Translations under genes and position numbers: made by a program
Origin: Chromatiales bacterium
GTDB taxonomy: Bacteria > Pseudomonadota > Gammaproteobacteria > Steroidobacterales > GCA-2729495
Length of the DNA: 56,955 nucleotides
Direction: 5' to 3'
Assembly: GCA_020831895.1 (NCBI GenBank)
Contig: JAFIFS010000062.1
Location: forward strand, 1 to 56,955
Shown here: in pieces, positions 22,286-33,200 of the stretch
Position numbering within the stretch: position 1 is the first letter of the stretch
Layout: every line of letters begins with the position of its first letter
The notes under the pieces: generated by a model
What the model saw: the letters and a program-made list of their open reading frames with translations, nothing else
What the model was told of the DNA's origin: nothing
The model's database searches: none

Positions 22286-23416
22286 ATGACCACAATTGAT
22301 CTCGGGACTGGCCGATCCGGGGCCCGTCTCACCCACCTGGCGAAGCTGGGCGGCATCATCGCCGCGCTGTACCTGTTCATCGTCGCCATAGGCGCAATGG
22401 CGGTTGCGTTCAGCTTGTTCGGCCGCGAGTTCGCCGAGGCCGTGCTGGAGACCACCGCCAACCCGGTACTCGGGCTGTTCCTCGGCCTGCTGGCGACCTC
22501 GCTGGTGCAGAGTTCCTCGACCTCGACCTCGATCATCGTCGGCATGGTGGCCGGCGGCGTGATCTCGGTCGAGGGTGCGATCCCGATGATCATGGGCGCC
22601 AACATCGGCACGACAGTGACCAGCATGCTGGTGTCGCTCGGCCACTACCGTCGCCCGCAGGAGCTGCAGCGCGGCTTCGCCGCGGCCATTCTGCACATGT
22701 CGTTCAATTTGCTGGGCGTGCTGATCCTGCTGCCACTGGAGCTGCTGACCGGACTGGTATCGGCCGCCGCCCTCTGGTTAGGCGCCGCCTTCCAGGGCGT
22801 CGGCGGCATGGCGCTGGCCAATCCGCTCAAGGCGGCGACTGCGCCGGCCGTCGAGCTGCTGGCCTGGCTCTGCGGCCAGCGGCCGGTGCCGCTGCTGATC
22901 CTCGCCTTCGTGCTGACCTACGGCATGCTGGGCGTTATCGTGAAGCTGCTGCGCAGCCTGATGCTGCGCCGTCTTGAGGACATCTTCGACCGTCACCTGT
23001 TCCGCACGCCACTGCGTGCACTGGCCTTCGGCCTGCTGATCACCTTCGCCGTGCAGTCGAGCTCGATCCCAACAGCACTCGCGATCCCGCTGGCCGCAGC
23101 CGGTGTGATCAAGCTTGCACAGATCTACCCGTTCAGCGTCGGTGCGAACCTTGGTACGACGCTGACGGCGATTCTGGCCGCGCTGGCGACAGCCAGCCCG
23201 ACCGCGATCACTGTCGCCTTTGCCCACTTGCTGTTCAACGCGGCAGCTATTCTGATCATCTGGCCCATATCCTGGCTGCGCCGGCTGCCGTTGTGGCTCG
23301 CCACCCGGTTCGGTGCCTCTGTGCTGGTGCGTCCGGTGCTTGCGCCGGCCTTTGTATTCGGGCTGTACTTCATCCTGCCGGCGGTCATCGTGGCCGTCCT
23401 GCACTTCACGGGGTAA
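22286..23416 (+). CDS. Na+/phosphate cotransporter family protein (NptA/PNaS type)
   Basis: The 376-residue membrane protein has two inverted copies of the PNaS signature: QSSSTSTSIIVGMV with GANIGTTVTSML in the first half, and QSSSIPTALAIPLAAAGV with GANLGTTLTAIL in the second. This family moves phosphate with sodium, in uptake or export. The PhoU-like regulator gene begins five bases after its stop, a common pairing. It starts at ATG 22286, with a hydrophobic helix right after a short soluble N-terminus. Confidence 0.92.
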   Translation: MTTIDLGTGRSGARLTHLAKLGGIIAALYLFIVAIGAMAVAFSLFGREFAEAVLETTANPVLGLFLGLLATSLVQSSSTSTSIIVGMVAGGVISVEGAIPMIMGANIGTTVTSMLVSLGHYRRPQELQRGFAAAILHMSFNLLGVLILLPLELLTGLVSAAALWLGAAFQGVGGMALANPLKAATAPAVELLAWLCGQRPVPLLILAFVLTYGMLGVIVKLLRSLMLRRLEDIFDRHLFRTPLRALAFGLLITFAVQSSSIPTALAIPLAAAGVIKLAQIYPFSVGANLGTTLTAILAALATASPTAITVAFAHLLFNAAAILIIWPISWLRRLPLWLATRFGASVLVRPVLAPAFVFGLYFILPAVIVAVLHFTG

Positions 23417-23421
23417 CGACG

Positions 23422-24117
23422 ATGTCGTGGAAGAACCTGCTGACGCTGTTCCGCGAGGATGACCTGTATACCCAGGCCCTGCGTGAATCCCACCAGATGC
23501 TCGACATCGACCTCGAGATGTTCGCGGCCTCCGTCGAGTCGCTGCGCCGCTGCGATGACGGGACATTGTCCGTCGACGTCTACGCGATGGACAAGCAGGT
23601 CAACCGCTTCGAGCGTGACGTCCGACGCAAGGTGATGACACACCTGGCCGTCAGCGGCCCGGCCGACCTGGCCTCCGGGCTCGTGCTGGTCAGCGTCGTG
23701 ATCGATATCGAGCGCATCGGCGATTACTCCAAGAATATCTACGACCTCGCGCGCTGGCACCCGCGCAGGCTCGAGGCGGGCGCGCTTGAGCCTGCGGTCG
23801 CCGACATCGAGGTCAGGGTGGCGGCGCTCTTCCGCGACATGGTCGATGTGTTCAAGAGCAACGACATCGAACGGGCCCGACAGATCATGGTGGCGTACAA
23901 GGAAAGCATCTCGACCGACTGCGAAGCTCTGGTGCGCAAGGTCGTCAGTGGCGAGGTCGCCGATCTCGCGCCGGGCGAGGCCGCGACACTGGTGCTCTAC
24001 ATCAGGTACCTGAAGCGCATTGCGGCACACTCGCGCAACCTGGTCAGTGGCATCGTCAACCCGTTCCACCGGATCGGATACAAGGAAAAAGGTGAGGGAG
24101 CGGGCAACGGCATCTAG
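23422..24117 (+). CDS. PhoU domain-containing protein
   Basis: The 231-residue all-helical protein has two PhoU three-helix repeats: the first with D-x-Y-x-M-D-K-Q-V-N and VSVVIDIERIGDYSKNI, the second with YIRYLKRIAAHSRNLVSGIVNPFHRIGY. The E/DxxRxxDY-type metal-binding motif is present. PhoU proteins regulate phosphate transporters by contact. It is directly downstream of the PNaS transporter (five-base gap), so the two form one operon. It starts at ATG 23422. Confidence 0.9.
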   Translation: MSWKNLLTLFREDDLYTQALRESHQMLDIDLEMFAASVESLRRCDDGTLSVDVYAMDKQVNRFERDVRRKVMTHLAVSGPADLASGLVLVSVVIDIERIGDYSKNIYDLARWHPRRLEAGALEPAVADIEVRVAALFRDMVDVFKSNDIERARQIMVAYKESISTDCEALVRKVVSGEVADLAPGEAATLVLYIRYLKRIAAHSRNLVSGIVNPFHRIGYKEKGEGAGNGI

Positions 24118-24157
24118 CGGTTGCCACACAGGGTTCGCGGCACCCTGCACCCTGGCA

Positions 24158-24186
24158 TTGCTGGCGCTGAAATCCTGTCATATAGT
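24158..24186 (+). promoter_or_regulatory. Predicted promoter of the giant adhesin gene
   Basis: TTGCTG (24158-24163) and TATAGT (24181-24186) are separated by exactly 17 bases. The -10 matches five of six positions and the -35 matches three of six. The predicted start of transcription near 24193 excludes the in-frame ATG 24020 and GTG 24185 as translation starts, and leaves TTG 24245 as the best candidate. It sits 40 bases after the PhoU stop. Confidence 0.5.
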
Positions 24187-24244
24187 GACGCACCGGGCCC
24201 TGTCTTGGTTCGGGTGCGAAGAACGTAAAGAATCAGGACACGCG

Positions 24245-27200
24245 TTGGGGGATCTCGGAGCAGCGCAGCACCGTTCAGGCGGGGATCACGAGTCCCCGCC
24301 TCGCGGGTCTTGTTTGCCAGCGCCGCTCGCAGCTGCGATAGCCTGCGTGCTCGCGTCGCTTGCCGCCCCGCTTGCAGCCCAGCAGATCATCCCCAGCGGG
24401 CACACCGCGACCGGGCTGGCCGTCTCCGGCAACGTGACAGACGTGACTACGGCCACGCGCTCCGGGCAGAACGCGTTCAACAGCTTCAGCAAGTTCGACG
24501 TTTATTCCGGCAATGTCGTCAACCTGCACCTGCCGGACGGCACGGCGAACCTACTCAACGTCGTCCGTGATCACCGCAGCCATATCGATGGCCTGCTGAA
24601 TTCGATCAAGGGTGGTGAGATCGGCGGTAACGTCTTTTTCGCCAACCCGCACGGTGTCATCGTCGGCGAGGCCGGCGTGATCAACGTTGGCGCGCTGCAC
24701 CTGTCGACGCCGACACCAGAGTTCATCGACCGGCTGCTGACGACGGACGGACTGCCGGACCCTGCGGCAACCGGGCAGCTGCTCTCCGGTCAGGTGCCCG
24801 TATCTGCCGATGCGCCGATCACCGTGCGCGGCACCGTGAACGTGCACAACGATGTATCCATCAGCGCCGGTGCCGTCAACCATCATGGCGTGATCCAGTC
24901 TGGCGCGGTGTTTGCCGGCGCACGGGTGGACTTTGCCGACATCGTCAATGTTGCCGGGCTCGAGTCCGGCGCTGCGCTGGCGGTCGAGAACGGGACTATC
25001 CGGATCCTCGCCGCAGGCGACATCGTGAGTGATGGCCTGGTCCGCAGCGAGGGCGCCGACGGAGTCGCCGGGGGCAGCATCGAGCTGCGTGCGGGTGGTG
25101 ACATCCGGCTCGAGGGCGATGCGCTGCTGTCGGCCTCCGGACGCGGGGCCGGCTCCGATGGTGGTGAAGTCATCGTGATCGCCGAGCGCGATGCGCTGCT
25201 CGTCGATCGTGCGACGTTGAAGGCGAGTGGCGGCGACATCTCCGGCGACGGTGGTTTCGTGGAGTTCAGCGCGCGGCGGCAGGTCACGCTGGCCGGAGGT
25301 TCGCTGAAGGCAGAGGCCGTCGACGGTCTCGGCGGCACAGTGCTGATCGATCCCGAGGACCTGGTGATCGCGACCGACCTGCTGCGCGACCCGGGCGGCA
25401 ATGCCGATGGCGACGGGGTCAGCTGGAGCGCAGGCAGCCTGGTGCTGGAGGCCGACAACAGCCTGACGATCGGCGAGGGTGTGGTCGTTTCCAGCCGTGC
25501 GGTCGGGTCCGCATTGCGGGCGGACCACATCGCGGGCGATTCCACCGGTGATTCCGGCAACCTCACCCTGCTCGCCGGGCAGATCGTGCTCCAGGACGAT
25601 GCCCGGCTGCTGGCCCATGGCGGCAATGGCTTTGTCGGCGGCAGCGTGCTGCTCGCGGCGAACGCCAGCGGTGGCAGCCTCGGCCTCGCCGATGTAGTGG
25701 CCTCGATCACGGCCGGCAGCGCGACCATCACCGGGGCCGAGGTGACACTGGAGGCGACGGCGACGCTGACGACCAGTCTGGTACCGGTCGTCGTGCGCGA
25801 CGTCGCCGCGACGATCGACCTCAATGGCACACGTATCGAGGCCGATGGCCAGCTCGGCATCCATGCCGGGGTCACGGTCTCGAGCACGACCACCGGCCTG
25901 TTGCCGGCGGCCACGGTCGAAGTCGATGCGCTCGCCAGTGTCGACGTTCGTGGTGACAGCCTGCTGCGCACCACTGGCGGCGATGCAGCCATCTCGGCTG
26001 GCGTCAGTGTGGCGGCCGAGGTCGAGGCCGGCCTGCCGGACCTGCTCGAGCTGCCCTTCGATGCCGGTGTCGCCGTGGCACTGGTCGACAGCACGGCCCG
26101 CATACGTATCCGTGACCAGGCCGAGCTCGACATCGCCGGGGGGCTCACGCTCAGTGCGGCGAACTCCCTCGACATCTCCGCACTCACCGATGCGAGCGCC
26201 CAGGGCGAGAGCTCTGCCGGCGGTGCGGCCTCGGTCGGGATCCTGGACGTGACGACGACGGTCGACCTCGAGGACGACGCACGGATCAGCAATGCAGCCG
26301 CGTTGACGGTCGATGCTGCCACGGTGATCGACAGCAGGATCAGCGCCAGTGCGGCGACCGATGGCGCCGACAGCCAGGGCGAGGACCAGGACGGCAACCT
26401 GCAGAGCCAGACCGAGCAACTGCTCGCCGACTATGGCGACCAGGCACAGACAGCCGATGGTGGCATCCAGGTCGCGGCGGCAGTCGCGGTCAGCCAGATC
26501 GTGAGTACGACGCGGGCCTGGCTGGGTGCCAGCGAGCGTTCGACAGTGGCCGGCCAGGTCGCCGTCAATAGTCATTCGGCGACTTCGGCCGTGGTCAGTG
26601 CCGATGGCAGTGCGGCCTCAGGCGGTGTCGGTGTCGGGGTTGGTGTCGCACTGAACCTGGCCGAGGTCAGCAACCTGGCCGGAATCGACCAGGGGCTTGA
26701 CGCCGCAGGCCTGACGGTTTCCGCCGGTATCGACCCGGTGGGTGACGGTCACCTGTTCGAGACCATGGCGGTCTCCGGCGCCGGCGCTGCCGATGTCGGT
26801 GTCGCCGGTTCGTTCGCACTGAACGTGGTTGACGTCGACACGGCGGCACTGCTGGGTGGTTCGGCCACGGTTGATGCCGGCGGCGGCTCGGTCCTGCTGC
26901 AGGCGGATAGCGCGGTCGTCTCGTCAGCCAGTGCCACACCGGCCGACGGCGGTGCCACCGGCGAGACCGTTGGCATCGGCGCCTCGGTCGCGATCAACGT
27001 CGGCAGTGCCAGCACCCGTGCCGAGCTCGGCAACGGTGCAGCCCTGGATGGCGCCGATGATGTTTCGCTGCTCGCCAGTGGCGAATACGAGACCAGCTCA
27101 GAGGCTGAGGCCGGCTCGGAAGGCGGGGTCGGCCTGACGCCCGTGGTCGCGGTCACGCTGGCCGACAACCAGACCATCGCCCGCCTGGGCAGTGGCCCCA

Positions 27201-30200
27201 GGCTGGATCTCGGTGGCACCCTCACGGTCGAGGCCAGCCATGCGGCGGACACGCAGGCGAGCGCCGAGGCCGATGCCGCAGGCGAGAGCGTCGCGATCGG
27301 CGCCTCGGTGGCGGTCAATGTCGCCAGCGACCTGGTCCAGGCGACGACGCAGCGGGATGTCGCGGCCACGGGCGGCGATCTCGCGTTCACGGCGGTGTCC
27401 GCTGCCAGCTCCGGTGCCAGCGCCAAGGCCAGTGCCAAGGGTGGCAAGGAGGAGACCGATGGCGAGACGCCTGAGGATGGCGTCGACCAGGAGATCGGCA
27501 GGCAGCTCGCGCTCGGACAGGGCCAGCAGAGCCAGGACAGCGCAAACCAGGCCCAGCAGCCAGGTTCGGCCCAGACCAGCGAGGGCAAGCTTAGCGTCGC
27601 CGCGGCGATTGCGGTCAATGTCGCCGATGCACGAGCCGAGGCCTGGATCCCGGATGGGCGCTACGCGGAGGCATCCGGGGGCCTGTTCATCGCGGCCTCC
27701 GGCAATACCGATGCCGCAGCGGCGGCCGATGGCAGTTCGGCCGGCAGCACGGCGACGGTCGGCATCGGTGCCGCGGTCGCGGTCAACAAGGTGAGCGCCC
27801 GCACCCAGGCCTGGGTTGGCGCAGCCGAGATCATCGCCAACGGCGTCGAGATCACTGCCGGCATGACGGACATCGCGGACGATGCGGTCAACACGTTCTC
27901 GGCCGAGGCCAGCTCCGGCGCCGGTGGCGGCAAGGTCGGCATCGCCGGCGCGCTGGCGCTTAACCTGGTCGAGGTGCGCAGCACGGCGACACTGCGTGGC
28001 GGCGCCGAGGTGGATGCCAGCGGTGGCGCGGTGCTGATCAGCGCCGGGAGTGCCAGCAGCACGAGTGCGACTGCGAAGCCTGATGACGATGGCGGTGCGG
28101 CCGGTGGTCAGGTCGGCATCGGCGCCTCGGCCGCGGTCAACACCTTCAGCGCCGACCAGGCGCGCGCGGCGATCGAGCAGGGTGCCAGCCTCAACAATGC
28201 CGGAAGCCTGGCGCTGACCGCCGACTCCAGCAGTGACACCACGGCCGAGGCCGAGGCCGGTGCCGAGGGCAGTGTTGCCATCGATGCAGTCGTCGCGTTC
28301 AGCGAGGTCAAGCAGAGCAGCGAGGCGGTCATCGCCGCGGGCGCGCCGCTCGAGGTTGCCGGCACCGTCAGCCTCTCAGCCACGGCCAGCGGTGAGCACA
28401 CGGCCACGGCAACCGGCGATGTCGAATCCGGGAAGGTCGGCGTCGGCGCCTCGGCCGCGATCATAATCAGCAACACGCTGACACGCGCGGCACTGGAGCG
28501 CGACCTCGTCGCCGGGGGCGGCAGCGGCGATGCCTTGCTGCTGCATGCCGGGGCCGAGCGCAGCTACGAGGCGGTCGCCTTCGCCAGTGCGGCCGGTGCG
28601 AAGGACGAGGACGAGATCAGCCCGCAGGATAAGGACCGGGCAAAGTCGACATCGACACTGAAGGATACCGAGAACTCGCAGCAGGGCACCCAGGGGGGCA
28701 GCAAGGTCAATGTCGCCGCCGCGGCCGGCGTGCTCGTGATGGACGATGACATCGAGGCCGTGATCGCGCCGGGGCGCACGATCCGGGCTCATGGCGACAT
28801 CGGCCTGACCGCGACCGGTGACAGCAACTTCAGTGCCCGCGGCCGCGGCGATACCCTGGACATCACGAAGATCGGCAACACGCAGGTGGGTATTGGTGTC
28901 GGCGTCGGTCTTGCCATCGCGCGAAACGACACCACGGTGCTGGTTGGTGACGGCACCCGGATCGTCGAGGCGGGGGACATCACCCTTGCGGCGACCTCCA
29001 GCCAGAACACGGGTGCGGAGTTCGTCAACAAGCTCACCGCCGAGGGCGTCTCCGGTGCCGGGTCGAGCAAGGTCAGCGTGGCCGGTGCGCTCGCCGTCGC
29101 CAACTCCAATGCAACGACAGAGGCCCGCCTCGGCGATGGCGTCGTCATCGAGCAGGCCGGGCAGGTCAGCATCAGCGCGGACAACACCAGCAAGCTCTCG
29201 GCCAAGGCCTGGAGCGGCGCCCTGTCAAACAAGGTGGGCGTCGGCGCCTCGGTGGCGACGCTGGTCTCGAACAACACCTACCGTGCCGCCATCGGCAGCG
29301 GGGCTGAACTGACGCTGGACGGCCTGGCGCTCAGTGCCAGGAACCACGAGGTCAGCGGCAGCGTGCCTTTCGACTTCGAGTTCAGCCTCGATGGCGCCTC
29401 GGTCGACAGCTTCACCGACAAGTTCAGCGAGCAGAACCTCCAGGTGCTGCTCGGCGAGAACAACTACTACACCGAGGCGCTGGCGGGTGCGGGCGGCGGA
29501 CAGGTCGCGGTGACCGGCTCATTCGCGATCAACATCTTCGACGACACCACCGAGGCGGAGATCGGCGCCGGCAGCAGCGTCACCGCCAGCGGTGCGGTGG
29601 AGCTCGAGGCCAGCAACGAGACGATGGCCAAGGCTTTCGCGGGTGCGCTGGCCGCCGGCAAGAATGCCGGTGTCGGCCTCAATACCGCCGACATCATCAA
29701 CTCGAGCCGGACCGCCGCGGTGCTTGGCGATGGCGCGCGCATCCTCGACAGCAGCGTAGTGACGCTCGAGGCGGCCGCCGCGATGGACTTTGGCGTATTC
29801 GGCGCAAGCCTCGGGGCCGCCAGTACCGCCGGCGTCGGCGGCGTGCTCGCGCTGGTGCTGGCTGACAACGAGGTCGTGGCGGAAACGGGCACCGCCAGCC
29901 GCCTGGTCTCGCGCGGCGATGCGACGCTGTCGGCCGTGAGCAGCTACCGCTCGCTGATGGTCGCGGGCGGCGCGGCCGGTGGCAGCTCGGCTGGCGTCGG
30001 CGCCTCGGCGGCCACCAACGTCGTGGAGACCACGGTGCGTGCCGAGCTGGGACGCGACGCCGATGCGAGGGTGGCCGGCACGCTTGCGGTCGAGGCCGGC
30101 GCGGAAGAAACGACGAAGACCATAGCGGTAGCGGGCGGGGCGGCAAGCTCGGCCGGCGTCGGCGCCGGGGTGATCGTCAACGTGATCGAGCCGACGATCC

Positions 30201-33200
30201 AGGCGCTCATTGCCAGTGGTGCGAAGGTCAACGTGGACGAGAATGACCCGCTGGTGCGCGGCGAGCGGGTACTGGTCCTGGCCAGTGCCGAGACTGACCT
30301 GCTGGCGATTGCCGGCGGCGTCGGCGCCGCCGGCAGCACCGGGATCGGCGCCGGCGTCGATGTCGGCGTGGTGTCCCGCAGCATCGAGGCTGCGATCGGC
30401 GCCGGTGCCGAGGTCCGCGCCAGCGAGGAGATCCGCGTCAGCAGCATCAACGAGGAATCGATCTTCTCGATCGGTGCTGCGGCCGGTGGTGGTGGTGACG
30501 TGGGCCTGTCCGGTGCTGCGGCCGGCCACTCGCTGACGACGACGACCCTGAGCTCGGTGGCGGGTGGCGCGACGCTGCACTCTTTCGGCAATGTGATCAT
30601 CGAGGCTGACAGCGCGACCGACCTCAGCGTGATCGCCGGTGGCGCGGCGCTGGGTGGCACCGCCGGCATCGGCATTTCCGCCGGCGTCGTCGTGCTGGAC
30701 AAGCAGGTCGAGGCCTCGATCGGAGACGGGGCGAGCGTCACTGCCTGGGGCACGGGCAGCCAGCCGGCGAGCGCTGCGACGGGCACCTATGCTGTGGGCT
30801 TCAGCCCGCATGATCCGGCGCGCAGCAGCGAGGAGATCCAGAACCCGGGCGCGGACCAGTACACGGACGAGGCGGCAAACGCCGGTGGCGAACTGCTGAC
30901 CGACCAGCGCTCCGCCAGCCGGGGGACGGACGAACTGCATGGGCTTGCCGTGACAGCGACCAGCCGCGACGACATCCGCGCGATTGCCGCGGCCGGCGGC
31001 ATCGGCGGCACCGTCGCCGTCACCTTCGGCGGCGCGGTCGGCGTGCTCGACTCGGTCGTCAGCGCGTGGATCGGCGACGGCGCGCTGATCAACGCCGATA
31101 ACAGCGGTGCCGGCGACGACCAGTCCGTGCGCGTGGCAGCGGGTCACGACTTCTATCACCTCGGCCTTGGCGGTGCGGCTTCCGGGGCCGGTACGGTCGG
31201 CGGCGGTGCGGGTGCTGACGTGATGGTGATCAACCTGCTGACCGAGGCAGGGATAGGGTCGGGGGCGATCCTGAATGCGCGGCGCGATGTCGATGTGCTT
31301 GCCAGTGCGCGCCAGGACCTGCTGTCGGTCTCCGGTGCAGCCGGCGCTGGCGGCACCGTCGGTATCGCCGGCGCAGTCGGCGTGATCGTGCTCGACTCGG
31401 TGACCCGGGCCTCGATCGGCGCCAATGCGCTGGTCGACGCGGACGGCAACGTGCGCGTGACCGCCAGCGACGATACGCGCTCGATCCTGGTCGCCGGCAG
31501 TGTCGGCATCGGCCTGGGCGCGGTCGGTGTCGGTGGTTCGGTCGGGGTCAACAGCATCACGAAGCGCACCGAGGCCTTCATCGGCGATGGTGCGACGGTG
31601 AACGCACGCGGCGGCCGGGTGCCGGTGGAAGAGCCCGGGGTCGTCGTCCCCAGCCCGGACGGGCAGGAGGAGGTCGAGGCGATCGAGGATGATCCGGGCA
31701 ACGAGGTGCTGGACCCGCAGGCCCCGCCGGAATTCCCCGACACCAGCGACTTCCTCGTCTATACCGGAGAGGACTTCGACAGCACGGCAACGGCGCGCGG
31801 CCTGCTGGTGCAGGCGACCAGCAGCGAGGACCTGCTCGCCATCGCAGCGGCCGGCTCGGGTGGCCTCTACGCTGGCGTTTCCGGTGCGATCACGGTCGAG
31901 AACATCCGCTCGGTCACGCGGGCCTGGATCGGAGACGGGGCGCGCATCAACGTCGACAACGCGCTGGCGAACGCCGACCAGGATGTGAACGTGACCGCGC
32001 GCAACTCAGCGGAGCTGCTGGTGATCGATGGGTCGCTCGCGATCGGTCCGCTGGGTGCGGGTGTCGCCGGCAGCGTCGATGTCGGCCTGATCCGCAATGA
32101 CACCAGTGCCTGGATCGGGGCCGGAGCCGAGGTCAACGCAAACCGTGACATCGACGTCAACGCGCTGGCGCGCAAGGAGATCGACTCCTACGTGATCAGC
32201 GCGGCCGGTGGCATTGTCGGCATCGCTGCCGGGATCGGTGTCTACTCGCTGGGCGAGGCACTCGATGCCGACTCGCGCGGTCGCCTGACACCCGATGGCG
32301 GTGACGAGAGCGCCAACCAGATAGCCGACGAGCAGTCGAGCGACGGCACCCTGACCGCATCGCTGGAAAACTACGACAACCCGCGCCTCGCAGCGATCGG
32401 CCAGCAGGCCGGGGCACGGCGCAGCCAGGTCTCGATCTCTGGCAGCCTGACGGCAGCCCCGCCGTCAGGCACCAGCGCGTTCATCGGCGATGGCGCCGTG
32501 CTCAATGCCGGCCGCCACATCGATCTCGATGCGCGTGACGATGTCTCGCTCGAGATGGTCTCCGGCGCTGCCGCGGTCGGCGCGGTGAGCCTCGGTGCCG
32601 GTGTCTCGGTCGCTACGGTCAACACGAACGTGCTGGCCTTCACCGGCGATGATGTCGTGCTCACCGCCGGGCTCGAGGATGCGTCCGGTGAGGTGAGCCT
32701 GACGGCCAGGCTGGATTCGGCAAGCGCGGCAGCAGCCTACGCCGGCAGCGGTGGGCTGGTCGCACTGGATGCCGCGGCCGCTGTATTCAACGACAGCAGC
32801 GTGATTTCCGCCTCCCTCGGCAGCGGGGCCCAGGTCAGCCAGGCCCGTGCACTGCGCATCGAGGCGATAGACCGGCGCAGCCAGCTGGCCGAGGCGTTCG
32901 GGGCCGGGGTCGGGGCGGCCACCGCGGGGGTGTCGGTCGCCACGACCGTACTGGGCGGGAGCGTCAGTGCGACGCTTGGCCAGGCGGGTCAGGTGGGCCA
33001 GGCAGGAAGCCTCGGCGAAATCATCGTGCTGGCCGACTCCGCCGGCTCGGCGCGGGCCGAGGCCACCTCGGCGCGGGCAGGTATCGGCCAGGCGGCCAGC
33101 GGAACCGTGTCCACGGCGACGGTCAATACCGGGGTCACGACCACGGTTGGCGCCGGCAGCGCACTGGCCGCGAGCGACACGATGCAGTTCTCGGCCCTGG

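Noticed and set aside
24175..24190. CTGTCATATA looks like half of a Pho box in front of the adhesin, near phoU
   Set aside because: The second half-site at the expected 11-base spacing does not match, and the sequence also serves as the predicted -10 region.
24187..24220. Possible riboswitch (c-di-GMP type) in the adhesin leader
   Set aside because: Only a short CGCACC/GGTGCG stem is present; the conserved GEMM core sequences are missing.
24020..24244. Upstream extension of the adhesin frame to ATG 24020
   Set aside because: It overlaps the PhoU gene in another frame, precedes the promoter, and has no family similarity.
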